Shown here in pieces: positions 32,004-39,736 of a stretch of DNA of 64,000 bases. A model generated the notes under the pieces. That model did no database searches and had not been told where the DNA came from. It saw nothing but the letters and a program-made list of their open reading frames with translations. This stretch comes from DATBGO01 sp050011895 (lineage in GTDB: Bacteria; Actinomycetota; Actinomycetes; Streptosporangiales; Streptosporangiaceae): positions 15,532 through 79,531 of the forward strand of contig JBEKIF010000018.1 in the NCBI GenBank assembly GCA_050011895.1, written 5' to 3'. The number at the start of each line of letters is the position of its first letter. Position 1 is the stretch's first letter. The translations under genes and the position numbers were made by a program.

Positions 32004-32017
32004 GGGACCTTAGTCAC
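32004..32017. promoter_or_regulatory. DevR-box-like dyad 1 in cyd / Usp divergent promoter
   Basis: GGGACCTTAGTCAC has a perfect GGGACC half. It lies 113 bp from the cydA-remnant GTG and 117 bp from the ATG at 32135, between two divergent units. The gap (31891-32134) holds nothing else. Confidence 0.6.
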
Positions 32018-32039
32018 CCGCTGCCCGGCTGGTGATTGC

Positions 32040-32053
32040 GGGCCGAAGGTCCT
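32040..32053. promoter_or_regulatory. DevR-box-like dyad 2 in cyd / Usp divergent promoter
   Basis: GGGCCGAAGGTCCT is 36 bp from box 1 and 81 bp before the ATG at 32135. A perfect dyad GCCCGATCGGGC directly follows at 32054-32065 and could be part of an extended operator. Confidence 0.5.
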
Positions 32054-32134
32054 GCCCGATCGGGCCGCAATGCTCCTGGCGAATCTAAGCGGCGTCAGCG
32101 ACGCTGAATAGTACGGCGCAGCAGGAGGTGGATC

Positions 32135-32410
32135 ATGAACGATGCGCAGGCAGGGCCAAGCCGGGGCACCGGAGTCGACGCTGCCCCGGGTTCGCTGGCG
32201 GCACTTCGGCGAGCGGCTTACCAAGCCCGCAATCGCGGTGCCGGCCTGGACATCGGCTATGGCATCCCGGCGGGCGCCAGCGCCGCGGCGGAGGCATCCG
32301 GCTCCGGGATGCCGGACATGTCAGTCGGGAGCGTGGCCCCGCACGGGCTCAACGCGCCGGCCGATCGGGCGGCCCGCGCTGTGCGCGGATCCGGGACTGA
32401 CGCGCCATGA
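32135..32410 (+). CDS. Small Ala/Gly-rich protein heading a stress operon
   Basis: This 91-residue protein has no recognised domain, signal peptide or membrane segment; it is rich in Ala, Gly, Ser and Arg, with a helical stretch GSLAALRRAAYQARNRGAG. Its reality is supported by AGGAGGTGG 5 bases before the ATG and by the 4-bp ATGA overlap with the following Usp gene. It heads a six-gene run: this gene, Usp, DUF1918, GNAT-acyl-CoA synthetase, Usp, Rv1733c-type. Function unknown. Confidence 0.65.
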   Translation: MNDAQAGPSRGTGVDAAPGSLAALRRAAYQARNRGAGLDIGYGIPAGASAAAEASGSGMPDMSVGSVAPHGLNAPADRAARAVRGSGTDAP

Positions 32411-33042
32411 CGACGACGTTCGCGCCGCGGGCAGACGCAGGACGAGATGGAGAGACAGCAGTGGCGGGCGGCGCCGCGCCCGTTGGCACCGCGCGGCGCG
32501 TCATCGTGGGCATCGACGACACCCCGTCCGGACAGGCCGCGCTGCGCTGGGCGGTCCGCAGAGCCGCCGCGGACGATGCCCGGCTGATCGCGGTCCGAGC
32601 GTGGGCACTCGGGCTGCCCCGCCATGGCGGGCGCCGCCACCGGCACCCGGACCGGAGCCCGGTCGTCATCACGTTCGCAGGCGACAACCAGCGTGAGGCG
32701 GCGGCTGCCCTGGTCCGGCGGGCTTTCCTGCGGGCGGTTGGCGTTGTCCCCGACAATATCGGCGCGGCGATCGAGGTACCAGAGGGCGACCCGGCCGTTG
32801 TCCTTACGCAGCTCGCGGTGGCCGACGGGGATCTGCTGGTGCTCGGCGATCAGCAAGACTCCAGTATGAAGCGAATCGTCCACGGCTCGGTGAGCCGTTA
32901 TTGCACCAGTCATTCGAAATGTCCGGTTGTTATCATCTCGTCGGCCGCTGCCGAATATGACAGGCCGGCGAAGAGCGCTGAAATCCGCCCCGACCGGGGA
33001 CGTGAATTGCCGGATGAGGCGCAGGTAAGGGGAGCATCATGA
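32407..33042 (+). CDS. Universal stress protein with extended ends
   Basis: This 211-residue Usp has a ~28-residue N-terminal extension, the first strand RRVIVGIDDTPSGQAALRWAV, and a final segment HGSVSRYCTSHSKCPVVIIS. The nucleotide loop is degenerate (LVLGDQQDSSMKRIVHGSVS instead of G-2x-G-9x-GS), so it may not bind ATP. A basic His/Arg-rich loop sits near residue 75. The C-terminal ~30 residues are charged and not part of the fold. It overlaps its neighbours by 4 bp on both sides. Confidence 0.85.
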   Translation: MTTTFAPRADAGRDGETAVAGGAAPVGTARRVIVGIDDTPSGQAALRWAVRRAAADDARLIAVRAWALGLPRHGGRRHRHPDRSPVVITFAGDNQREAAAALVRRAFLRAVGVVPDNIGAAIEVPEGDPAVVLTQLAVADGDLLVLGDQQDSSMKRIVHGSVSRYCTSHSKCPVVIISSAAAEYDRPAKSAEIRPDRGRELPDEAQVRGAS

Positions 33043-33254
33043 GAGCCCGGGTGGGTGACCGGCTGGTCATCGACGATGGCAACAACAGGGTTGGCATTGT
33101 CATGAGCGTCCTTGGCGAGGATGGATCGCCGCCTTATGTCATCAAGTGGCTTGGCGACGGGCATGTTGCCATGGTATTTCCGGATCAGTACGCTCGGGTG
33201 GTTCCTGGCGGGCACCCGGCAGGCCTGCTCCTCGAGACGGAGCCCGAGCAGTGA
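33039..33254 (+). CDS. DUF1918-family small protein
   Basis: This 71-residue SH3-like beta-rich protein begins MRARVGDRLVIDDGNNRVG and contains PPYVIKWLGDGHVAMVFPD, the standard DUF1918 pattern found in many actinobacteria. Function is unknown. Its ATG overlaps the Usp stop (ATGA), and the next gene begins 2 bp after its stop, so it is tightly embedded in the operon. Confidence 0.85.
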   Translation: MRARVGDRLVIDDGNNRVGIVMSVLGEDGSPPYVIKWLGDGHVAMVFPDQYARVVPGGHPAGLLLETEPEQ

Positions 33255-33256
33255 CA

Positions 33257-36034
33257 ATGCCCCTCCTCACCGCGCCCGCCGCCACCGCGACCTTCGCGCT
33301 GCTGACCGACGGAAGCACCATCGAGATCCGCCCGGCCAGCCCCGGCGACGTCGATGCGGTCCGTGACATGCACGCGGGGATGTCCCCCAACAACATGTAC
33401 CTGCGGTTCTTCAGCCTCAGCCCGAGCGCTGCCCAGCAGGAGGCGCAGCGCGTCTGCCGTGCGCCCGGGCCCGACCATGCGGCGCTGCTGGCATGGCAGG
33501 AGGGGACGCTGGTCGGGGTCGCAAGCTACGAGCCCACGCACAATGAAGGTGCCGCTGAGATCGCCTTCGCCGTCTCCGATGAAATGCACGGCCGAGGGGT
33601 GGGCACCCTGCTGCTTGAGCACCTGGTATCGCTGGCCAGGCGCAGGAAGCTGGAGGCCTTCACCGCGGAGGCGCTCGCGGACAACACCGCGATGCTCAGG
33701 GTCTTCGCCGATGCCGGCCTGCCGGTAGAGCGGGAGAGCGCCGACGGCGTGGTGGAGATGACCTTCCCGCTTCCTGGCGGGGAGACCGACAAGCGCCTCG
33801 ATGACTACCTGGAATCGGTGGCCATCAGGGAGAGCCGCGCGGACGTGGCCAGCATGCGGCACCTGCTGCAACCGGCGTCGGTGGCCGTGGTGGGCGCGAG
33901 CCGGCACCGCGGAACTGTCGGCCGCTCCATCCTGCGCAATATAGTGACCTGCGGGTTCGTCGGGAATGTCTATGCGGTGAACCCGCACGCCCGGTCCATG
34001 GAGGGCGTGCCGTGTGTAGCCTCGGTCGCCGACCTGCCCGAGGCGGTGGACATGGCAGTGATCGCGGTGCCTGCGGCGGCTGTCGCCGGGGTGGCGGCGG
34101 CGTGCGGGCAGCGGGGAGTCAAGGGGCTGGTAGTGATCACCGCGGGGCTGGGCACCGAAGGCGCCGACCTGCTGGCGATCTGCCGCCGTTATGGCATGCG
34201 CCTGGTGGGCCCCAACTGCTTCGGCATCGCCGTGCCCCGGATCGGCCTGGATGCGACCTTCATCGCCAGGCATCCAGCGGCTGGCTCAGCCGGCCTGGTC
34301 GCCCAGTCCGGCGGGGTGGGGATGGCACTTCTTGAGCACCTGTCCAGGCTCGGCATCGGCATATCCTCCTTCGCGTCCGTCGGCGACAAGTACGACGTGT
34401 CAAGCAATGACATGCTGATGTGGTGGGACCACGACACCGCGACGAAGCTCGCCGTCTTGTACGTGGAGTCCTTCGGCAACCCGCGTGCCTTCGCCCGCAC
34501 CGCACGCCGTGTCGGGCATCGGCTGCCGGTGCTGACCGTCGTGTCCGGCCGGTCGGAGGCCGGCCAGCGGGCAGCGGCCGGCCAGCGGGCAGCCGCCGGC
34601 CACATGCCAGCCCCCGCCACGCCGCTGGTCAACCAGCAAGCGCTCTTCGGCCAGGCGGGCGTCATCGCCGTGCCCAGCCTGGGTGAGCTTATCGAAGCCG
34701 CGGCGCTGATCTCCTGCCAGCCGCTTCCGGCCGGCAACCGGGTTGGGATCGTGTCCAACGCGGGCGGCGCTGGCGTGCTCGCTGCCGATGCCTGCGGCGA
34801 CAACGGGCTGCACGTGGCCACGTTCGGCGGCCCGATGCAGCGCAAGCTAGCCAAGCTGCTGCCGAAGGGTGCCGTGGTCACGGGGCCGGTAGACGCCACC
34901 GCCGCCGTCAAGTTCGACGCCTTCCGGGCCTGCCTCGACGAGGTGGCGGCCGACGACGGCGTCGATGCCGTGCTCGTGGTCACCGTCCCGACCGCCATCT
35001 GCGACCTGCGCCGGTCGATCAACGCCGTCGAGGTGGTCAAGCCGCTGGCGGTGGTGCTGCTTGAGCAGGCTGAGAGCGTCCGGCTGCTGCGCAGAGATGG
35101 CTCTGGCCAGCAAAGCGACGACGGCGGGGCGGCCGCGCCCGGCGGCGGCGCGGCGGCCGCGCCTGGCGGCGGCCGCCTTAACGGCCACGCTGCCGTGCCC
35201 GCCTACGCCTATCCGGAGGATGCGGCGCGGGCCCTCGGCCACGCGACCAGGTACCAGCTCTGGCGTGGCAGGCGCCGGGGCATCCTGCCCGATTTCACCG
35301 GGGTACGGCTGGAGCAGGCGCGGGATCTCATCTCCCGGTTCCTCGCTGCCAACCCGGCCGGCGGGTGGCTGCCCGCCAGCCAGGCAGTCGAGCTGCTGTC
35401 CTGCTATCAGATCCCGATGGTGGCCAGCAGCGTCGCTGCCGATGAAAACGAGGCGGTTCGCGCCGCGACCGAACTTGGCGGGCCCGTCGTGCTGAAGGCG
35501 CAGGCGGAGGGCCTGGTGCGCAAGACCGGTGCCGGTGCGGTCAAGCTGGATCTGCATGGCGAGCAGGAGGTCCGCAAGGCCTACCAGGAGCTCGAGACCG
35601 CATTCGGGGCCCGCCTGCGCGGCGTGGTCGTGCAGCCGATGCTGTCCGACGGCGTCGAGGTACTGATCGGTCTCGTGCAGGAGCCGGTGTTCGGCCCGCT
35701 GGTCGTGTTCGGGCTTGGCGGCCTGGCCACCGAGGTCCTGGGCAACCGGGCGGCCAGGATGGCGCCGCTGACCGACGCGGACGCGCAGGAGCTCATCAGG
35801 TCGGCGCAGGGGGCGCCGTTGCTGTTCGGCCACCTTGACCGGCCGGCGGTGGACACCGGATCGCTGACCGACACGCTGCTCCGGGTGTCGTTCCTCGCCG
35901 ACGACTTCCCCGAGCTGGCCGAGCTCGACCTTAGCCCCGTCATAGCCCGCTGTGACGGGGCCCAGGCAGTGGACGTCAGGGTCCGGATCAGCCCGGCCGA
36001 GGCGCGGGACCCGTTTCTGCGCAAGCTGCGGTGA
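33257..36034 (+). CDS. GNAT acetyltransferase fused to ADP-forming acyl-CoA synthetase-like protein
   Basis: This 925-residue multidomain protein has an N-terminal GNAT acetyltransferase (about 15-185, acetyl-CoA loop DEMHGRGVGTLLLEHL), a CoA-binding Rossmann domain (about 210-305, ASVAVVGASRHRGTVG), a succinyl-CoA-synthetase-like domain (LVGPNCFG, then VAQSGGVG) and a C-terminal ATP-grasp domain (about 715-920, GGPVVLKAQAEGLVRKTGAGAV). Such Pat-type fusions acetylate metabolic enzymes, notably acetyl-CoA synthetase, or form acyl-CoA with ATP. A low-complexity Gly/Ala insert lies near residues 625-645. ATG 33257 follows the DUF1918 stop by 2 bp; the longer open frame overlaps DUF1918. The nearby AcuC could reverse its modification. 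Confidence 0.9.
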   Translation: MPLLTAPAATATFALLTDGSTIEIRPASPGDVDAVRDMHAGMSPNNMYLRFFSLSPSAAQQEAQRVCRAPGPDHAALLAWQEGTLVGVASYEPTHNEGAAEIAFAVSDEMHGRGVGTLLLEHLVSLARRRKLEAFTAEALADNTAMLRVFADAGLPVERESADGVVEMTFPLPGGETDKRLDDYLESVAIRESRADVASMRHLLQPASVAVVGASRHRGTVGRSILRNIVTCGFVGNVYAVNPHARSMEGVPCVASVADLPEAVDMAVIAVPAAAVAGVAAACGQRGVKGLVVITAGLGTEGADLLAICRRYGMRLVGPNCFGIAVPRIGLDATFIARHPAAGSAGLVAQSGGVGMALLEHLSRLGIGISSFASVGDKYDVSSNDMLMWWDHDTATKLAVLYVESFGNPRAFARTARRVGHRLPVLTVVSGRSEAGQRAAAGQRAAAGHMPAPATPLVNQQALFGQAGVIAVPSLGELIEAAALISCQPLPAGNRVGIVSNAGGAGVLAADACGDNGLHVATFGGPMQRKLAKLLPKGAVVTGPVDATAAVKFDAFRACLDEVAADDGVDAVLVVTVPTAICDLRRSINAVEVVKPLAVVLLEQAESVRLLRRDGSGQQSDDGGAAAPGGGAAAAPGGGRLNGHAAVPAYAYPEDAARALGHATRYQLWRGRRRGILPDFTGVRLEQARDLISRFLAANPAGGWLPASQAVELLSCYQIPMVASSVAADENEAVRAATELGGPVVLKAQAEGLVRKTGAGAVKLDLHGEQEVRKAYQELETAFGARLRGVVVQPMLSDGVEVLIGLVQEPVFGPLVVFGLGGLATEVLGNRAARMAPLTDADAQELIRSAQGAPLLFGHLDRPAVDTGSLTDTLLRVSFLADDFPELAELDLSPVIARCDGAQAVDVRVRISPAEARDPFLRKLR

Positions 36035-36073
36035 GCCGGTCCGGCGGCAGCTGAGGAGAGGGAGCTGAGAACG

Positions 36074-36529
36074 ATGTCAGCACAAAATGGCGATGCTTCC
36101 CGCATCGTGGTCGGAGCCGACGGATCGCCGTCGTCGCGGGCGGCCCTCCGCTGGGCGGTACGGCAGGCTGAGCTCACCGGTGCCACCGTTCAGGCGGTCA
36201 TCGCCTGGCAGTACCCCGTCGCCACCGGCGGCTACGCCTGGGCGCCTGTTGCCGTGCTGGACAGCGCCGATCTGCAAGAGGCGGCCGAGAAAGCGCTAGC
36301 TGATGAGATCGGCGAGGTCGTCGGCGGCAGCAGCAGCGACGTCCGCGTGCGGCCAGCGGCGATCGAGGGCAATCCCTCCCAGGTGCTCATCGAGGCCTCG
36401 GCGGGGGCCGATCTGCTGGTCGTGGGCAGCCGCGGGCACGGCGGGTTCGCGGGCGCATTGCTCGGCTCGGTGAGCCAGCATTGCGTGCACCACGCGGATT
36501 GCCCCGTGGTGATCGTCCGGGCTGGCTGA
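36074..36529 (+). CDS. Universal stress protein (UspA fold)
   Basis: This 151-residue Usp has intact features: first strand RIVVGADGSPSSRAALRWAV, and the ATP loop GSRGHGGFAGALLGSVSQHC in the G-2x-G-9x-GS form, followed by VHHADCPVVIVRAG. It is therefore likely to bind ATP. It starts 39 bp after the GNAT-synthetase gene, with GAGAGGGAGCTGAG upstream of the ATG, and is 42 bp ahead of the Rv1733c-type gene. Confidence 0.93.
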   Translation: MSAQNGDASRIVVGADGSPSSRAALRWAVRQAELTGATVQAVIAWQYPVATGGYAWAPVAVLDSADLQEAAEKALADEIGEVVGGSSSDVRVRPAAIEGNPSQVLIEASAGADLLVVGSRGHGGFAGALLGSVSQHCVHHADCPVVIVRAG

Positions 36530-36571
36530 CGGGTGAGGTGAACACGGCCGCTGGAGCGGAGGCGGGATGCG

Positions 36572-37153
36572 ATGCAGCGGAAGCTGCGATTCGCCAGGGC
36601 GCCCGGGCTGGACGGTAACCCGCTGCGGCGCGGCATCGACAGGCTCCAGACCGCCGTCACGCTCGGGCTTTGCGCGCTGTTCCTGATCAGCGCGCCGCTC
36701 CTCGCGACGGCGGCCTGGCGGTGGACCCACCAGGCGAGCCTCGCCCAGCAGCGTGCCGAACAGGGCTGGCATCAGGTATCCGCGGTAACACTGCAATCGA
36801 CGCCGCCAGCGGATCAGTACGCATCCCAGTGGCAGGACACCGCTGTGCTGGCCAGCTGGGCGGCGCCGAGCGGGATCAAGCGGGTGGGTGAGATCCTCGT
36901 GCCGGCGCCCCTGGCGGCCGGGCAGAGGGTGCGGATCTGGGTGAACGGCTCCGGATGGCAGACCGGGCCGCCGCTGTCGCCCAGTCAGCTGACGACCAGG
37001 GCCATCGGCGTGGCGGCGCTGGCGCCCATCCTCCTTGCGGGCGCATTGCTCAGCATCGGCTGGCTGGCACGCTGGCTGCTGAACCGGCGCAAGCTCGCCG
37101 ACTGGGAAGCCGCCTGGACCTTGGTCGAGCCGCAATGGACCAAGCAGCGCTGA
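36572..37153 (+). CDS. Rv1733c-type two-helix membrane protein
   Basis: This 193-residue protein has a charged N-terminus with the family motif NPLRRGIDRLQTAV, a membrane helix (about 27-49), a ~90-residue extracytoplasmic beta-rich region (ending VRIWVNGSGWQTGPP), and a second helix (about 142-167) leading to an Arg-rich tail ending in WTKQR. The pattern matches M. tuberculosis Rv1733c, a DosR-regulon membrane protein known mainly as a T-cell antigen and of unknown function. GGAGG lies 11 bases before the ATG. It closes the six-gene stress operon. Confidence 0.85.
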   Translation: MQRKLRFARAPGLDGNPLRRGIDRLQTAVTLGLCALFLISAPLLATAAWRWTHQASLAQQRAEQGWHQVSAVTLQSTPPADQYASQWQDTAVLASWAAPSGIKRVGEILVPAPLAAGQRVRIWVNGSGWQTGPPLSPSQLTTRAIGVAALAPILLAGALLSIGWLARWLLNRRKLADWEAAWTLVEPQWTKQR

Positions 37154-37162
37154 TCCTCGCGG

Positions 37163-37636
37163 TCACGGCAGTAGCTCCGGGTGGGCGCAGGCTTCAAGCA
37201 GCCGGTCCCTGGTGGCCTGGAGCCGGTGCACCAGCACGGTAATGAACCGCCGGTTGAGTTCGGAGCAGAGTGTAGGGTCGGCCGCACAGGCCGCCCGGAC
37301 GGCCCGGCCGTCCAGCTCGAATGCCTGCATCGGCGACGTGGTCACCGCGCCGAACCGCCACTGGTAGGGCGGCATCAGCCAGGACAGGCCGACGACGTCG
37401 CCGCGGCCGAGGGTCTCGATGATCACCCGGCCGCGCCCCGGCACCATCGCATCCAGCGCAACCCGGCCGGCGTCGATCAGCCAGAATTTGTCGGCGGTCG
37501 CGCCTTCCTCGAACAGCCGGTGCCTGACCGGCACCGAGATGTGCCGGGCGAGCCCGGCCAGGACGGCTATCTCCTCGCGGGGCAAGCCGCGCATGAACGG
37601 TTGCGCCGCGAGAATGGACTGCTCCTGGATGGTCAC
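37163..37636 (-). CDS. Stand-alone cyclic-nucleotide-binding-fold protein (paralogue)
   Basis: This 157-residue protein is one cNMP barrel plus helix, very close to the hydrogenase-operon protein at 20138-20620 (shared FEEG-x-x-AD-FWLI and GLSW motifs), and also lacks a DNA-binding domain. Its altered cassette reads GLSWLMPPYQWRFGA, so the ligand need not be cAMP. GTG 37636 is preferred because GGGAG lies upstream; GTG 37663 would add nine residues without a site. It has its own DevR-like box 101 bp upstream and lies downstream of ackA on the same strand. Confidence 0.82.
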   Translation of the reverse strand: MTIQEQSILAAQPFMRGLPREEIAVLAGLARHISVPVRHRLFEEGATADKFWLIDAGRVALDAMVPGRGRVIIETLGRGDVVGLSWLMPPYQWRFGAVTTSPMQAFELDGRAVRAACAADPTLCSELNRRFITVLVHRLQATRDRLLEACAHPELLP

Positions 37637-37737
37637 GTTCTCACGCTCCCGCCTGGTAGCCACGGCGCCGCGCCGTTGCCCCCGCGCTGCCTGCTCATAC
37701 CTACTCTCACGCTCCCTGTTCGCAGGTCAAGCGGCCA

Positions 37738-37751
37738 GGGACCAATGGCCC
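37738..37751. promoter_or_regulatory. DevR-box-like dyad upstream of stand-alone cNMP gene
   Basis: GGGACCAATGGCCC, with a perfect GGGACC half and GGCCC arm, lies 101 bp before the GTG at 37636 and 22 bp after the ackA stop. Confidence 0.65.
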
Positions 37752-37772
37752 TGACAGCGAGGCGGAACGTCG

Positions 37773-38897
37773 CTACCGGGCCGGGGGCGCAGCTGCGAGC
37801 ACCGCACGGGCCTGGCGGGCGACCTCGATGTCCTCTCGCGCGGCGATGACCAGCGTACGGACCGCCGCGCCCGGCCCGGTGATCTCGGTGTCCGGGGCGG
37901 CGCCCGCATTGCGCGCCGGATCGATCGCGATGCCGAGAAAAGCGAGCCCGGCAGCTGCAGCGGCCCGCACGTCGGGCTGGTGCTCGCCGATGCCGCCGGT
38001 GAAGACAATCGCGTCGAGGCCGTCCATGGCGGCGGCCATCGCGGCGATCTCGCTGCGCAGCCGGTGGGAGTGCACATCGATGGCCAGTTTAGCGTCCGGG
38101 CGGCCGGCCCTGGCGGCCTCGGCGACCACGCGCATGTCGCCTGAGCCGTCCGGCAGGCCGGCCAGGCCGGCCAGGCCGGCGGCGAAGTCCAGGCCGTCCG
38201 CGAGTTCGCCCAGGCCGAGCCCGCCATGGCGGAGCAGCCAGATGAGCAGCCCGGGGTCGACGGACCCGCACCTGGTGGCCATCACGAGACCCTCAAGCGG
38301 GGTAAAGCCCATGGTGGTGTCCACGGAGCGGCCGCCGTGGACCGCCGCGAGCGATGACCCGGCTCCGAGATGGCAGGTCACCACGCGAAGCCGTTCCGGG
38401 CTGGTTTTCATCATCTCCGCGCAGCGGCGCGCGGCATAGGAGTGCGACAGCCCGTGGAAGCCGTACCGCCGCAGGCCGAACCGGCCGATCCAGTCCTTCG
38501 GCAGCGCGTAGGTCGCCGCCGCGGCGGGCAGCCCGGCGTGAAAGGCCGTGTCGAAGCAGGCGACTTCCGGTACGCCGGGCAGCGCAGCGCGGGCCGCCTC
38601 GATCCCGGCCAGCGCGCGCGGCTGATGCAGCGGCGCGAGATCGGCGAGGCCGGCGATGGCCGCCACCACCGAGTCGTCAATCACCGTCGCCCTGGTGAAC
38701 CGGCTGCCGCCGTGGACCACCCGGTGGCCGACCGCGCCGATGCCGTCCAGGCTGCCGAGGAACTCTGTCAGCGCGGCAGTGTCCGGATCGCCGTTCCAGG
38801 CATCGAGCTCGAGCTCCGCGATCGTCTCGTCGGCGTGGCCGAGGGCCCGCAGCTTGAGGCTGCTCGACCCGGCATTGACGACCAGGACACTGGTCAT
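37773..38897 (-). CDS. ackA: Acetate kinase
   Basis: This 374-residue ASKHA-fold enzyme makes ATP from acetyl phosphate and ADP, or the reverse. N-terminal VLVVNAGSSSLKL, the HRVVHGG motif, CFDTAFH, the catalytic RRYGFHGLSH segment, and FTGGIGEH are all present. A ~12-residue Ala/Gly/Leu repeat (GLAGLAGLPDG) marks a slight expansion near residue 245. It begins 21 bp after the upstream Usp gene, so the two are an operon. No phosphotransacetylase or phosphoketolase gene is in the window, so the acetyl-phosphate source lies elsewhere. Confidence 0.95.
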   Translation of the reverse strand: MTSVLVVNAGSSSLKLRALGHADETIAELELDAWNGDPDTAALTEFLGSLDGIGAVGHRVVHGGSRFTRATVIDDSVVAAIAGLADLAPLHQPRALAGIEAARAALPGVPEVACFDTAFHAGLPAAAATYALPKDWIGRFGLRRYGFHGLSHSYAARRCAEMMKTSPERLRVVTCHLGAGSSLAAVHGGRSVDTTMGFTPLEGLVMATRCGSVDPGLLIWLLRHGGLGLGELADGLDFAAGLAGLAGLPDGSGDMRVVAEAARAGRPDAKLAIDVHSHRLRSEIAAMAAAMDGLDAIVFTGGIGEHQPDVRAAAAAGLAFLGIAIDPARNAGAAPDTEITGPGAAVRTLVIAAREDIEVARQARAVLAAAPPAR

Positions 38898-38918
38898 CCC
38901 GGGAACGGGCGCAACGCG

Positions 38919-39368
38919 TCAGGGCCGGCTGCGGACGACGACCACCGGGCAGGTCGCGTGGGTGACGCAATGCGTGCTGACCGAGCCGACCAGCATGCCG
39001 GTGAACGCGCCGCGCCCGCGGTGACCGACGACCAGCAGGTCAGCGTCCCCGGATTCGTCCAGCAGGACCTGAGCGGGATGACCGTAGACGATCTTGGTCT
39101 CGATCTGGTCGGCGGCGGGCCCCTGGAGCACCTTGGCGATGGCCGCCGTGAGGTGGTCGCGCACGTGGCCTTCCGCCTCGGCCCGCACTGGCTCGGGAGC
39201 GACGCCCACCGGGGCCTGGCCGACGGCGGTCGGGTAGTGCCAGGCCGCTACGGCTCGCAGGGTCGCGCCGACCGCGGTGGCGTACCTGGCCGCCCAGCTG
39301 AGCGCCGCGCTCGATTCTTCGGAGCCGTCCACGCCGACCACGACCAGCTCTCGCGCGTCGCTGCTCAT
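38919..39368 (-). CDS. Universal stress protein (UspA fold)
   Basis: This 149-residue Usp has VVVGVDGSEESSAALSWAA at the start and the ATP loop GHRGRGAFTGMLVGSVSTHC, followed by VTHATCPVVVVRSRP. The full G-2x-G-9x-GS motif predicts ATP binding. The ATG at 39368 has GGAGG 9 bases upstream; the in-frame start at 39410 lies in a 17-bp repeat and is rejected. It is 21 bp upstream of ackA on the same strand. Confidence 0.93.
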   Translation of the reverse strand: MSSDARELVVVGVDGSEESSAALSWAARYATAVGATLRAVAAWHYPTAVGQAPVGVAPEPVRAEAEGHVRDHLTAAIAKVLQGPAADQIETKIVYGHPAQVLLDESGDADLLVVGHRGRGAFTGMLVGSVSTHCVTHATCPVVVVRSRP

Positions 39369-39489
39369 CGCACTGCCTCCACTCTCTGGGCACCCTGCCC
39401 CTGATGGCACCCTGCCCCTGATGGCACCCGGCCAGTCGCAGAGCGCCGGTCATCAAAGTATCGAACCTGTGGGCTCACCGGCGCGTCCA

Positions 39490-39503
39490 GAGTCATTAGT
39501 CCC
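39490..39503. promoter_or_regulatory. Weak DevR-like half-site upstream of Usp-ackA
   Basis: GAGTCATTAGTCCC keeps only the AGTCCC half. It lies 121 bp before the Usp start at 39368 in the 368-bp gap to the antiporter gene. A 17-bp tandem repeat (CACCCTGCCCCTGATGG, twice) is also in this gap at about 39391-39424. Confidence 0.3.
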
Positions 39504-39608
39504 TGCAGTTACCGGCGCCCCGCCGCGCCCCGCCGGGCTGCCCCCGGGCCGCCGGCCGCCTTCACGGCCAGCCCGGGCGCCGGTTTGTGTCGTTTGGGCC
39601 GGTTAGCG

Positions 39609-39622
39609 GGGACGTATGTCCC
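39609..39622. promoter_or_regulatory. DevR-box-like dyad upstream of antiporter gene
   Basis: GGGACGTATGTCCC is palindromic in its GGGAC/GTCCC arms, the form closest to the mycobacterial DosR box. It lies 114 bp before the ATG at 39737. Confidence 0.7.
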
Positions 39623-39736
39623 TATGACGGCATTCGCCGCAGGAGCAACATCAATGGCGTCACAGGGCGCGTCTGGCGACTTCCTACGACATGACCGCCT
39701 TGCTGGCGCGTCTGGCGTCGTAATGAGGAGGTCTCC

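Noticed and set aside
38370..39404. 344-codon plus-strand open frame
   Set aside because: It is antisense to ackA and the Usp gene, both certain.
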